Position numbers and translations under genes: made by a program. Below are positions 48,938-59,100 of a DNA stretch of 64,000 nt, piece after piece. Each line of letters opens with the position of its first letter. Positions within the stretch are counted from its first letter, which is position 1. A model generated the notes under the pieces. That model worked only from the letters and a program-made list of their open reading frames with translations, did no database searches and was not told the DNA's origin. The stretch is from Methylotenera sp. (GTDB lineage Bacteria > Pseudomonadota > Gammaproteobacteria > Burkholderiales > Methylophilaceae): NCBI RefSeq assembly GCF_029946165.1, contig NZ_JAQSDZ010000016.1, positions 121,992 through 185,991 of the forward strand, read 5' to 3'.

Positions 48938-49138
48938 CTAATTAGAGTGATTTAATATGATGCGAGTAACGGCCAATTGCCTGGCGTCTTTAGCGATTGG
49001 GTGAGAAAAACAAAGTGCCCATAACAGCCATAAAAGGAAAATTTTAATGGCTAGAATAAGGCTAATTTCAATAGCCAAGCGACCAGGTTTTTTGGACTCT
49101 TTAAGATGTTTAAGGTGATCAAAATACTGAGTAATCAT
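48938..49138 (-). CDS. cydP: Putative cytochrome oxidase small subunit CydP
   Basis: 66 residues with one strong hydrophobic helix near 25-47 (LAIEISLILAIKIFLLWLLWALCF) followed by SHPIAKDARQLAV. Small proteins of this pattern upstream of cydA are known as CydP. The position, 6 bases before cydA, supports it. Its function is not settled. Confidence 0.75.
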   Translation of the reverse strand: MITQYFDHLKHLKESKKPGRLAIEISLILAIKIFLLWLLWALCFSHPIAKDARQLAVTRIILNHSN

Positions 49139-49213
49139 GGGTGTACCTTAAGTGATTAAGCCGCTGTAGTCGCATTCTCTAAAACAGCTCTCAGTCTAAG
49201 TGAAATCGTTTCT

Positions 49214-49243
49214 AAAAGGAATGCGACAAGATGTCGCATTCCT
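49214..49243 (-). terminator. Intrinsic terminator of ccoG
   Basis: An 11-bp perfect stem (AGGAATGCGAC/GTCGCATTCCT) with a five-base loop, followed on the minus strand by TTTT, 28 bases after the ccoG stop and 76 bases before cydP. The stem core resembles a sequence at 52274-52293 and may also be a protein-binding site. Confidence 0.65.
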
Positions 49244-49270
49244 CAACTTTAAATGATCACATGATCTATC

Positions 49271-50860
49271 TTATGACCTTGGCACTAGAAAGATTGATTT
49301 TTCCTCTATGGATTGATTGCTCTCAATGGCTTTAATATGAAAGTTAATCTTATGAGAGCCTGGTTGTATAGTGCCATCAGGCACTTTTAAATCAACAATT
49401 ACCCAGCGAGCCTCTGCTGGTTTAACCATAACGGACTCACTATTTTCTTTGTTTTTTGAACTATGGTCACTATCAGCCATTTCTATTTTAAGTCCTTCAA
49501 GGCCGCTGACACTCATTTGATAGTGTTGAGTAATCTCGGTGCCATTCATAATTTGTAAGCGGTATACGTTTTCTAGCATACCATCATCAGAGAGCCGCGA
49601 CATGACACCACGGTCGCGGACAACATCCACACGGAAAGGGGTTCTTAACCATAGGCTTGTGAGTAGGCTGCCCACTAATATGCTTAAAACAGCAGCGTAA
49701 ATAATGACACGCGGTCTAAGTATTCGTTGCAACATTTCTTTCTTGGTCCAGTTATTATTCATGGCATTTTGCGTTGAATACTTAACCAATCCACGTTCAT
49801 AACCTACTTTATCCATTACCGTATCACAAACATCCGCACAGGCACCACAACCTATGCATTCGTATTGCAATCCTTTACGAATATCTATGCCTGTCGGACA
49901 AACTTGAACGCATAGTCCGCAATCAATACAAGAGCCTAATTCTTTAGATTTTGCATCATCTTTACGTGAACGTGCGCCACGTGGTTCTCCGCGAGCTTCA
50001 TCGTAAGTCACAATCAAGGTGTCATCATCAAACATTGCACTTTGAAAGCGCGCATAAGGGCACATGTATTTGCAAACTTGCTCACGCATAAAACCTGCAT
50101 TGCCATAGGTAGCAAAGCCATAAAAACAAATCCAGAAAGTTTCCCATGGGCCAAGACTCAGGTTAATCACTGAATGAGCCAAATCACGAATGGGTGTGAA
50201 ATAACCTACAAAAGAGAAGCCAGTCCATAACGCAAAAGTAATCCACACAAAATGTTTAGCACTTTTTTTAATCAGTTTATTAGAGGACATTCCAGCGGAA
50301 TCAAGCTTCATCCGAGCCCCACGTTCACCTTCTATTTTATGCTCTATCCACATAAAAATTTCTGTATACACCGTTTGTGGGCAGGTGTAACCACACCACA
50401 AGCGACCTGCGATTGCAGTAAATAAGAACAGTGAAAGTGCGGAAATGATGAGAATTGCCGTGAGATAGATTAAGTCCTGTGGATACAAAACTAAATTAAA
50501 AATGTAAAAGCGTCTTGTGCCCAAATCAAACAACAAGGCTTGGCGGTGACCCCACTCAAGCCAAGGTATGCCATAAAATACAATTTGAGTAATCCATATC
50601 ATTGCCCAACGCCATTTTGTAAAAAAACCAAATGTGCTGCGTTGGTAGATTTTCTCTTGCGAGGCGTATAGTGAAATCACAACTTCATTTGCTACGTCTG
50701 GTACTTCTGTTTTGTTACTAGCTAACGTTTCTTTCACACATCCAACTTTCTTTGATTTACTGGTTTGTACTGAAATAACAGCATTAAACGTGCCATGCTT
50801 CAATTGAATGAATTTAACTAATTGTTTTAATGGATAAATAATGTCTATATTGGCTTCCAT
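49271..50860 (-). CDS. ccoG: Cytochrome c oxidase accessory protein CcoG (FixG/RdxA-like)
   Basis: An integral-membrane ferredoxin-like protein required for cytochrome oxidase assembly, reported to reduce copper for the cbb3 enzyme. 529 residues from the ATG at 50860, or about 488 from a GTG at 50737, which is nearer the family length. Several membrane helices, a conserved WCGYTCPQTVYTEIFMWIEH motif, and two 4Fe-4S cysteine clusters (CIDCGLCVQVCP and CIGCGACADVC). No ccoNOP genes are in the window, so any cbb3 oxidase lies elsewhere. The gene is divergent from the sigma-54 activator gene. Confidence 0.92.
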   Translation of the reverse strand: MEANIDIIYPLKQLVKFIQLKHGTFNAVISVQTSKSKKVGCVKETLASNKTEVPDVANEVVISLYASQEKIYQRSTFGFFTKWRWAMIWITQIVFYGIPWLEWGHRQALLFDLGTRRFYIFNLVLYPQDLIYLTAILIISALSLFLFTAIAGRLWCGYTCPQTVYTEIFMWIEHKIEGERGARMKLDSAGMSSNKLIKKSAKHFVWITFALWTGFSFVGYFTPIRDLAHSVINLSLGPWETFWICFYGFATYGNAGFMREQVCKYMCPYARFQSAMFDDDTLIVTYDEARGEPRGARSRKDDAKSKELGSCIDCGLCVQVCPTGIDIRKGLQYECIGCGACADVCDTVMDKVGYERGLVKYSTQNAMNNNWTKKEMLQRILRPRVIIYAAVLSILVGSLLTSLWLRTPFRVDVVRDRGVMSRLSDDGMLENVYRLQIMNGTEITQHYQMSVSGLEGLKIEMADSDHSSKNKENSESVMVKPAEARWVIVDLKVPDGTIQPGSHKINFHIKAIESNQSIEEKSIFLVPRS

Positions 50861-50893
50861 ATAATAATTAATATGAAATATATAAATATATTT

Positions 50894-50950
50894 GCCAAAT
50901 ATGGCGGTATATTTTCATAAAAATGGCATAAACTGCCAAATATGGCAGTT
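50894..50950. promoter_or_regulatory. Paired palindromic operators between ccoG and the sigma-54 activator gene
   Basis: Two dyads share the same core: GCCAAATATGGC (50894-50905) and AACTGCCA-AATA-TGGCAGTT (50931-50950, 8-bp perfect arms). Centres are about 41 bases apart, close to four helical turns, and a TGGCAT half-site lies between at about 50924. This fits cooperative binding of one dimeric regulator controlling both genes; the activator itself is an obvious candidate (inference). Confidence 0.55.
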
Positions 50951-50966
50951 TTATGGAGTTGTTGAG

Positions 50967-52259
50967 ATGAATGAAGAACAAATTTCGGAGCTATTATCTT
51001 ATCTAGATAGTCAGCCTCAACCATGCATTGTGCTGAGTAAGGATTACACAATCCTTGCGGCTAACGTAGCTTATCGTCTTGAGTATGGTGGCAAAGCTCA
51101 GATGGTAGGTCGGCACTGCTATGAAGTATCGCATCACTTTGATAGACCGTGTGATGAGGCTGGTGAATCATGCCCACTTAAACTTAGCTCAACAACCAAA
51201 CAATCGCAGCGTGTATTGCATTTGCATCAAACGCCTCGTGGCGAAGAGCATGTAGACGTCGTGTTAACGCCTATTTTTAATAGCGTTGGGGAAATCGCCT
51301 ATTTTGTAGAGATGATACAAACCATTCATGATGCCAGTGCGCACCCTTCCGCAAGAGGCTTGGTTGGTCGCTCTTCATTATTTAACAATATGCTCGGCCT
51401 TGTTGAGCGTGTAGCGCCATCTGAAGCTACCGTATTGTTACTGGGTGAATCTGGTACTGGTAAAGAGCTAGTTGCGCAAGCCGTACACAATGCCAGCAAG
51501 CGCGCCAAAGCACCCTTTGTGGCCGTGGATTGCTCTGGTTTAACTGAAACCTTATTTGAAAGTGAGTTGTTTGGTTATGAGAAAGGCGCTTTTACTGGCG
51601 CTTCGCAACGCAAGTACGGGTTAGTAGAAAGTGCAAGTGGCGGTACATTATTTTTAGATGAAGTGGGTGATATTCCTTTAAGTTTACAAGTTAAGTTATT
51701 ACGCTTAATTGAGACGGGTACTTATCGTAGAGTTGGTGGAGTTGAGCCTTTGCGAGCAGATTTCAGATTGATATCGGCGACTCATAGAGATTTGAAAAAG
51801 ATGGTGGAACAAGAGAGTTTTCGTAAAGATTTATATTATCGCATTAGCAGTTTCCCAATTCATTTGCCTTCACTATCAGAGCGTCGAGAGGATATACCGC
51901 TATTATCTGCAACGCTACTTTCACGTATCAATCCTGACCGCAAATTAAATCTGCATCCTGATACTTTAGCCAAACTTATCGCTTACGACTTTCCTGGCAA
52001 CATCCGTGAACTACGCAATATTCTCGAGCGAGCTAGTTTAATGACCGATGGCGACATCATCATGCCTGAACATGTCACCCTAGAATATAAGCCGCCCAAG
52101 CTTAATGAAAGTCCGTTATCTCAAGAAATTATTTCTCTGGAGCAAGCTGAAAAACAGTATCTGACTTGGGTTGCTGCTCAGCATGAAGGTGACCGCCGTG
52201 TGTTAGCTAAAAAACTAGGTATCAGCGAACGTACTTTATATAGAAAATTGCAAAACTAA
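50967..52259 (+). CDS. Sigma-54-dependent activator with cysteine-rich PAS domain
   Basis: About 430 residues: a PAS sensor domain (1-115), an AAA+ domain with Walker A GESGTGKE and the sigma-54 contact loop GAFTGA ([13 protein letters not shown]), and a C-terminal Fis-type helix-turn-helix ([18 protein letters not shown]). The PAS domain has C51, H56, C62 and C69, a spacing that could bind metal or haem or act as a thiol switch; C20 also lies near. The frame opens at 50892 but the ATG at 50967 (with GGAG upstream) fits the domain. Neighbours suggest it senses oxygen, NO, copper or redox state. Confidence 0.88.
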   Translation: MNEEQISELLSYLDSQPQPCIVLSKDYTILAANVAYRLEYGGKAQMVGRHCYEVSHHFDRPCDEAGESCPLKLSSTTKQSQRVLHLHQTPRGEEHVDVVLTPIFNSVGEIAYFVEMIQTIHDASAHPSARGLVGRSSLFNNMLGLVERVAPSEATVLLLGESGTGKELVAQAVHNASKRAKAPFVAVDCSGLTETLFESELFGYEKGAFTGASQRKYGLVESASGGTLFLDEVGDIPLSLQVKLLRLIETGTYRRVGGVEPLRADFRLISATHRDLKKMVEQESFRKDLYYRISSFPIHLPSLSERREDIPLLSATLLSRINPDRKLNLHPDTLAKLIAYDFPGNIRELRNILERASLMTDGDIIMPEHVTLEYKPPKLNESPLSQEIISLEQAEKQYLTWVAAQHEGDRRVLAKKLGISERTLYRKLQN

Positions 52260-52273
52260 ATTTCATAAATAAG

Positions 52274-52293
52274 CTGCGACAATATGTCACATT
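52274..52293 (+). promoter_or_regulatory. TGCGACA-type dyad upstream of the copper receptor gene
   Basis: TGCGACA-ATA-TGTCACA matches, with one change per arm at most, the TGCGACA-AGA-TGTCGCA core at 49219-49240. No T-tract is present here, so it is not a terminator. A regulator binding site is possible. Confidence 0.35.
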
Positions 52294-52354
52294 CTCAGGT
52301 GATGGCAGAATCTATAAAATGGACCTTACTTAAAACCATTTTAAAGTTAAGGTT

Positions 52355-54562
52355 ATGTCGTTTAATTGTTCAAAGAAAATCTTATTAGTTAATCGCATTT
52401 TCACATCATGTTTACTCGGTAGCGCTCCAGTCATTACGCACGCAGAAGCACTTATTTTGCCAAGTGTTGAGGTGCATGCGGAAAGATTGCAAGAGATTAG
52501 CGCTTCATCACTTAATACGAGTGACACAGCTGCACTACTAGAAAATGAGCCTGGTATAAGTTTATATCGCGCTGGTGGCGTATCAAGCTTGCCAGCTATT
52601 CACGGTTTAGCTGATGACCGCATTCGCATTAAAGTGGATGGTATGGATTTAATTTCCAGCTGTGCCAATCACATGAACCCGCCTCTTTCGTATATAGATC
52701 CAAGCAATATAGAGAATATCAAAGTCTATGCAGGCATCACGCCAGTCAGTGTTGGTGGCGATAGCATTGCAGGTGCGATACAAGTCAATTCTGCTACACC
52801 TGAGTTCGCTAAAGATGGACAGGACTTATTGATTAAAGCCACTGTAGGTACTTTTTACCGCAGCAATAACGATGCGCGTGGTGTTAATTTATCTACCAGC
52901 GTTGCTAATGATAAAGTTTATATGCGCTATACCGGGTCGACCGTTGAAGCTAACAATTACACCTCAGGTGGAAATTTTAAATCGACTGCGGCCGCCTCTT
53001 CAGATAAACCTAATCATATTCTCGCTGGTGATGAAGTTGGTTCCAGCGCCTATAAAGCGCGCAATCATGCTTTAGCTTTTGGTGTAAAACATGAAAATCA
53101 CTTAATAGAATTAAAACTGGGATTGCAGGACATTCCTTACCAAGGTTATCCCAATCAACGCATGGACATGACGGGCAACGATAGCAAACAATTTAACTTA
53201 AGCTATAAGGGAAAATATGACTGGGGCAAGTTAGAGGCTCGTGCTTATTATGAAAAAACCCGTCACAGCATGCAATTTGGTGATGATAAGCAGTTTCTTT
53301 ATGGAAACGCGCCTGGCATGCCGATGGAAACGGAAGGTCAAAATGCTGGCGTAGTAGTGAATGCGGATATCTTGATGACGGCTCGAGATACTTTGCGAAT
53401 CGGTGCTGAATATCAGCGTTATCGATTAGATGACTGGTGGCCAAAGTCTGGTACTGGCATGATGATGGCACCCCTGACTTTTGAGAATATCAATAATGGG
53501 CAACGTGATCGCTACGATATATTTGCCGAATGGGAAGCTAAATGGAGTGAACAATGGCTTTCCCAAGTTGGGGTAAGAAGTAGCATTGTGAAAATGAATG
53601 CTGGCGATATTCAAGGATATAACACCACTGCGGCTAACGGCATGAGCGCGTATAAGGTTGCGGCAGCTGCATTTAATGCTTTGGATCATAAAAGCACAGA
53701 CAACAATCTTGACCTTACCGCATTGACACGCTATCAGCCAAATGTAAATCAAACATATGAAGCTGGATATGCCATGAAAACCCGCTCGCCGAATGTTTAC
53801 GAGCGTTTTGTTTGGGCAAATACCAACACCATGGTCATGAATATGAATAATTTATATGGTGATGGCAATGGCTATGTGGGTAATTTAAATCTAACACCAG
53901 AAACTGCGCATACCTTAAGTGCTACAGCTAATTGGCACGATAATAAACAACAAAACTGGAACTTAACTGTTACGCCCTACTTCACTTATGTGGATGACTA
54001 CATAGATGCAGTTGCTTGCGCTAAAGTAGGTAAAAACTGCATGGCAAGAACCGATGGCTTTGTTAACTTAAGTTTGGATAACCAATCTGCACGTATCTAC
54101 GGAGTTGACATTTCAGGCAGAAAAGAACTTAGCGGTGGCTATAGTTTAGGCAGTTTCGCTGTTTCTGGCGGGCTCAATTATGTACGTGGTAAAAACAACA
54201 CGTCGAATGATAATCTCTACAATACCATGCCGTTAAATGCCAAATTCGCGCTAGAGCATAATATTGGCGCGTGGATGAATACCGTTCAGCTTAAATTAGT
54301 CGATAGCAAAGACAATGTACAAGCTATCCGCAAAGAGCTCAAAACGGCAGGCTATGGTTTGTTGAATATGTATTCAAGTTATGAATGGAAATCTGCGCGT
54401 TTAGACCTAGGTATTGAAAACGTCTTTGATAAACACTATGCGGATCCATTAGGCGGAGCTTATCTAGGTCAAGGTGCAACGATGGGAACAGGCGTTGTTC
54501 ATGGCACTCAAATTCCAGGCATGGGGCGTTCGGTTAATTTGGGGTTAACGCTTAAGTATTAA
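52355..54562 (+). CDS. TonB-dependent receptor, OprC-like (copper)
   Basis: 735 residues with a signal peptide (about 1-32), a plug domain (VDGMDLISSCANHMNPPLSYIDPS) and a beta-barrel ending in an aromatic-rich LGLTLKY. C103-x3-M107 in the plug and H304-x-M306 in a barrel loop reproduce the CxxxM/HxM copper ligand set described for OprC of Pseudomonas. The receptor therefore probably imports copper (or a copper complex) across the outer membrane. It lies 95 bases after the sigma-54 activator gene on the same strand, near the oxidase accessory genes. Confidence 0.85.
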   Translation: MSFNCSKKILLVNRIFTSCLLGSAPVITHAEALILPSVEVHAERLQEISASSLNTSDTAALLENEPGISLYRAGGVSSLPAIHGLADDRIRIKVDGMDLISSCANHMNPPLSYIDPSNIENIKVYAGITPVSVGGDSIAGAIQVNSATPEFAKDGQDLLIKATVGTFYRSNNDARGVNLSTSVANDKVYMRYTGSTVEANNYTSGGNFKSTAAASSDKPNHILAGDEVGSSAYKARNHALAFGVKHENHLIELKLGLQDIPYQGYPNQRMDMTGNDSKQFNLSYKGKYDWGKLEARAYYEKTRHSMQFGDDKQFLYGNAPGMPMETEGQNAGVVVNADILMTARDTLRIGAEYQRYRLDDWWPKSGTGMMMAPLTFENINNGQRDRYDIFAEWEAKWSEQWLSQVGVRSSIVKMNAGDIQGYNTTAANGMSAYKVAAAAFNALDHKSTDNNLDLTALTRYQPNVNQTYEAGYAMKTRSPNVYERFVWANTNTMVMNMNNLYGDGNGYVGNLNLTPETAHTLSATANWHDNKQQNWNLTVTPYFTYVDDYIDAVACAKVGKNCMARTDGFVNLSLDNQSARIYGVDISGRKELSGGYSLGSFAVSGGLNYVRGKNNTSNDNLYNTMPLNAKFALEHNIGAWMNTVQLKLVDSKDNVQAIRKELKTAGYGLLNMYSSYEWKSARLDLGIENVFDKHYADPLGGAYLGQGATMGTGVVHGTQIPGMGRSVNLGLTLKY

Positions 54563-54917
54563 ATTTATCTAAACTACTTAACAGCATGGCTCGCAAGGGT
54601 GCTTCATCTGCGAGCCTGCTTCCAATTTGTCCGCAGACTAATTCGCATAAAGTGTAAATGCTTGGATCAGCAATATTGTAATAAACACTTGTGCCGCGCG
54701 ACTCTCGTTTCACTAATCCAATTTTTGCAAGCAGCGATAAATGTTTAGATACATTGGCCTGCGTGCATCCAGATAGCTCAGTTAACTCACTAACATTGCG
54801 TTCACCATCTTGAAGTGAGTGCAAAATCTTGAGCCTAGTAGGCTCTGATAAGGCTTGAAAATATTGCGCAATATGTTCAAGCGCGATGTCGTTTAGTTTT
54901 TCCATATTGCTTGCCAT
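54552..54917 (-). CDS. ArsR-family regulator
   Basis: 121 residues with a winged helix (LKILHSLQDGERNVSELTELSGCTQANVSKHLSLLAKIGLVKR). Cysteines are C51 in the recognition region and C91 and C95 (LCELVC) in the C-terminal dimer helix, where ArsR-type sensors often bind metal or form persulfides. Its stop is 11 bases inside the 3' end of the receptor gene (convergent overlap). It is transcribed divergently from the RND operon, with a dyad operator in between, and the operon ends in a sulfide oxidoreductase; a role in sulfide or thiol sensing is inferred. Confidence 0.88.
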   Translation of the reverse strand: MASNMEKLNDIALEHIAQYFQALSEPTRLKILHSLQDGERNVSELTELSGCTQANVSKHLSLLAKIGLVKRESRGTSVYYNIADPSIYTLCELVCGQIGSRLADEAPLRAMLLSSLDKFNT

Positions 54918-54953
54918 TATATCAACGATAAAGAATGTATGTTTAATTACTTA

Positions 54954-54982
54954 TTGACTATATAACTATATGGTTATATATT
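54954..54982 (+). promoter_or_regulatory. Promoter with embedded ArsR-type dyad operator
   Basis: TTGACT (54954-54959), a 17-base spacer and TATATT (54977-54982). A dyad ATATAAC/GTTATAT (54960-54966, 54973-54979) occupies the spacer, where bound ArsR would block transcription. It serves the operon 55020-62264 and, oppositely, arsR. Confidence 0.7.
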
Positions 54983-55019
54983 AAGCGTTAATCTATAAAT
55001 AATCAATGGAACTATCTGA

Positions 55020-56099
55020 ATGGATCTATCGATGTGCAGCCGAATTTTTAAAAGTTATGCTTCCTTACTATTGTTTGTATCAATCCCTGCATTTGCAGAA
55101 CCTCTGGTGACATCCCCAGTATTAAATGTGAGTTCTGCCAGTCTATACAAGGCTGAAGGTGTAGTTGAATCAGCTAAAAGCACTCAAATTGCGACGGAAA
55201 TGCAAGGCGGTATCACCATGCTATCTGTAAAAGCAGGTGATATTGTTAAAGCTGGTCAAGTATTAGTCCGCATCGATGCGCGTGCAGCTCGACAACAAAT
55301 TGCAGGAAGTCAGGCGCAAGCCGCCGCTACTAATGCCCAGCTATCGGCGGCAAAGCAAGCTTATGAACGTAAAAAACGCCTATATGAAAAGAATTACCTT
55401 AGTCAGGCGGCTTTAGAGCAAGCCGAAGCTGAGTTTAAAACTGCACAAGCTCAAGTGAGAGCACAACAGTCTAATATTTCAATTGCAAATGTGGGCGCTG
55501 ATTTACATACAATCGTTGCACCTTATAGCGGTGTGGTAGCCGAAGTGAATGTTGAGCTAGGTGATATGGCATTACCTGGAAACCCATTATTGTCAATTTA
55601 TGATCCTAAAGTGCTACGTATTGTTGCTAGCGTACCGCAGAACCGCATATCTCAACTGAATGACAATTCTGATCTTAATATAGAAATTCCCGATGTTAGC
55701 AAGTTAAGTTTCAATCTTCCAGTGAAGCAGATGATTGTGCTACCTACGGCAGATATGGCCAGCCATCAAGTAAAGGTGCGTATCAATATACCTGAGTCAC
55801 TCATGGGTACCACTCGTTTATCACCTGGGATGTTTGCACGTGTTGGATTGCCCGTTGTGGGGAGTAATGAAAGCTCACATTTACTCGTGCCTGCTACTTC
55901 CGTTATGCGACGTGGGGAGGTTTCATTGTTATATATAGTGAAACAAGGCAAGCCGCAATTACGGCAAGTGAGAGTTGGGTTAAAGCAAATGCAAGGCACA
56001 GCTCAATATATTGAAATTCTCTCTGGTGTAGAAGCTGGCGAGCAGGCTGCAGTAAATCCGCTAGCCGCGCTAAATTTAATTGCAAAGAGCAGGAGTTAA
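55020..56099 (+). CDS. RND efflux periplasmic adaptor
   Basis: 359 residues: signal peptide ending AFA-EPL, a lipoyl/beta-barrel domain (MLSVKAGDIVKAGQVLVRIDARAA), coiled-coil hairpin (about 95-155) and a C-terminal domain (VPATSVMRRGEVSLLYIVKQGKPQLRQVRVGL). First gene of the operon behind the ArsR-type operator. The stop codon lies just upstream of the pump start. Confidence 0.93.
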   Translation: MDLSMCSRIFKSYASLLLFVSIPAFAEPLVTSPVLNVSSASLYKAEGVVESAKSTQIATEMQGGITMLSVKAGDIVKAGQVLVRIDARAARQQIAGSQAQAAATNAQLSAAKQAYERKKRLYEKNYLSQAALEQAEAEFKTAQAQVRAQQSNISIANVGADLHTIVAPYSGVVAEVNVELGDMALPGNPLLSIYDPKVLRIVASVPQNRISQLNDNSDLNIEIPDVSKLSFNLPVKQMIVLPTADMASHQVKVRINIPESLMGTTRLSPGMFARVGLPVVGSNESSHLLVPATSVMRRGEVSLLYIVKQGKPQLRQVRVGLKQMQGTAQYIEILSGVEAGEQAAVNPLAALNLIAKSRS

Positions 56100-56106
56100 G
56101 TCAGAA

Positions 56107-59100
56107 ATGACAAAACTTGACTCTCCACTAGCACTTGGCATCTCTGGGAAAATTGCCGGCTACTTTCAAAATGCCCAAATTACGCCACTATTAGCCCTAC
56201 TAGCGCTGCTAATGGGACTGTTTGCAATCATTGTGACGCCGCGTGAAGAAGAGCCGCAAATTGATGTGACGATGGCTAACGTATTGATACCGTTTCCTGG
56301 CGCACGAGTGAGTGATGTCGAACAGATGGTGGCTGTGCCAGCAGAACAAGTGCTATCGCAGATGTCAGGCGTTGAACATGTCACCTCTGTTTCAAGCTCT
56401 GGCATGGCGGTCATTACTGTGCAATTCAAAGTTGGCGTATCTCGCACATTGGCGCTAGTCGAGCTTTACAATACGATACACTCTAATCAGGACTGGCTCC
56501 CCAAAAACCTCGGTGTCGGTGAGCCGATTGTTAAGCCCAAGGGTATTGATGACGTACCAATACTGACCGCCACGTTATATGCCAAAAATCAGCAACAAGG
56601 TGCTTATGAGCTTGAACGCATTGCGCATACACTTGAAGCTGAAATTAAACATGTTTCAGGTACTCGTGAAGTCATCACATTAGGCGGACCAGGCCGCGTT
56701 ATCAATGTAAAATTGGATCCAACCCGAATGGCGGCTTATGGCGTCACGCTTGCGGATTTGCGTCAAGTTTTACAAAGTGCAAATGTCGGAGCGCCGCTAG
56801 GTGAGACCACGCAGTCTAACCATACTCTGGCATTAGAGTCTGGAGAGTATTTAGCGGATGCAAAGGATGTCGCTGATTTAGTTATTAGTGTGCATGATAG
56901 CCACCCAGTGTTCTTAGGCAGTGTCGCAACTATTGAAGATGGACCGCCACCCGCTACGCGTTATGTCTGGCATGGCGCTAAAGTTAACGGTGCAGTAGAA
57001 GCCATTGAGTATCCAGCGGTAACCATTGCCGTCACAAAAAAACCAGGACAAAATGCAGTAGAAGTGACCAGCGCTGTCATCCAGCAGATTGAACAGCTAA
57101 AAAATGTGTTAATTCCATCTGATGTTGGCTTAGAAATCACAAGAAATTATGGTGATACAGCCAATGAAAAAGCCCAAAAACTTATCCATAAATTAATTTT
57201 TGTCACACTCGCAGTGGTCGCTTTAGTGTTTTTAGCATTAGGTAAACGTGAAGCAGCGATTGTCGGAATTGCGGTAATTCTAACGCTTGCTGCCATGCTA
57301 TTTGCTTCATGGGCATGGGGATTTACCCTTAATCGTGTTTCACTATTTGCATTGATTTTCTCAATCGGAATATTAGTTGATGATGCAATTGTCGTGGTTG
57401 AAAACATACATCGCCAAATGCAGCTTAATCAAGGCAAGCCACTGTTAGAAATTATCCCCAAAGCTGTGGATGAAGTCGGTGGACCAACCATACTCGCAAC
57501 GTTAGCGGTGATTGCCGCGTTATTGCCGATGGCCTTTGTGAGTGGGTTAATGGGGCCATATATGAGCCCTATTCCAATCAACGCCAGTATGGGCATGCTT
57601 ATTTCCCTTGCCGTCGCATTTACAGTTACACCTTGGTTATGCCATCAATGGTTAAAAGCAGATCATCAACAAAATAAGCTGACTGGACATATTTCAAGAT
57701 TCTTCAATCGAGCATTTACACCACTTCTAAATGACAATCGAGGCAAGCGTAACCGCAGGTTTGTATGGCTTGCTGTTGCGGGACTCATCGTGATTTCACT
57801 TGCACTACCTATGGCAAAGTTGGTTGTGTTGAAAATGCTACCTTTTGATAATAAGTCAGAGTTTCAAGTAGTGGTTGATATGCCTGCTGGCACGCCGCTA
57901 GAAAAAACCGCGAGCGTATTACACGCGATGACAGATTACCTTGCTACAGTGCCAGAAGTAGCAAATTACCAAGCTTATGTAGGACTTGCTTCCCCAATTA
58001 ATTTTAATGGGCTGGTGCGTCAATACTATATGCGTAGCGGTGGTGACGTAGGAGATATTCAAATTAATCTGGTGGACAAAGCGCACCGTGATTTGCAAAG
58101 CCATGCAATTGCGAATCGCGTTCGCCCAAGTTTGCAGAAAATTGCAGATGAAATGGGCGCAAAGCTTAAAGTGGTTGAAGTCCCTCCTGGACCACCTGTG
58201 TTATCACCAATTGTGGCTGAAATATACGGCCCAGACCAAGCTGGGCGTGAGGAAGTGGCGCACAAGGTTAGGCAAATATTTGCAAAAACTACCGATGTGG
58301 TAGATATAGACGAAAGTGCAACTTCAGTAGCACCTAAGCAGGTATGGGTAGTAGACCGTAGAAAAGCAGCTTTGCTAGGTATCACTCAAGAGGCAATTGT
58401 CAGCACACTGCGCGCAGGTTTGTCTGGTGAGAATGTGACCTATCTGCATGATGCAAATAAGTATCCAGCGCCTATTCAACTACGCTTACCCGCAGAACTG
58501 CAGTCCGATTCTGAAGCCTTACTCAAGCTTAGCGTACGTGCCGCCAATGGCAAACTGGTGCCGATAAGTGAGCTTGTTAATAAACAGGACACACAACGCG
58601 AACAGCCGATTTACCACAAGGATATGTTGCCTGTGAATTATGTCGTTGGTAATTTAGGCGGACAACTGGATAGCCCCTTGTACGGATTATTTGCGATGCG
58701 TGGCGAGATTCTCAACATTAAAGCACCTGGCGATGGAAAGCTTGATGAGTATTTTATTCGTCAGCCTCAAGAAGCTCAGCAGCATTTTTCGCTGAAATGG
58801 GATGGTGAGTGGCAAGTCACTTATGAAACTTTCCGCGACATGGGCGCGGCCTACGCTGTTGGCCTGATATTGATTTACTTGTTAGTGGTAGCGCAATTTG
58901 GCTCTTATTTAATGCCATTAATCATTATGGCGCCGATTCCATTGACCATTATTGGCGTCATGCCTGGTCATGCCCTTTTAGGTGCACAATTCACTGCAAC
59001 ATCCATGATAGGCATGATTGCACTCGCGGGCATTATTGTTCGCAACTCAATTCTATTGGTTGATTTTATTCAATTGGAAACGGCGCAAGGCAGGCCATTA

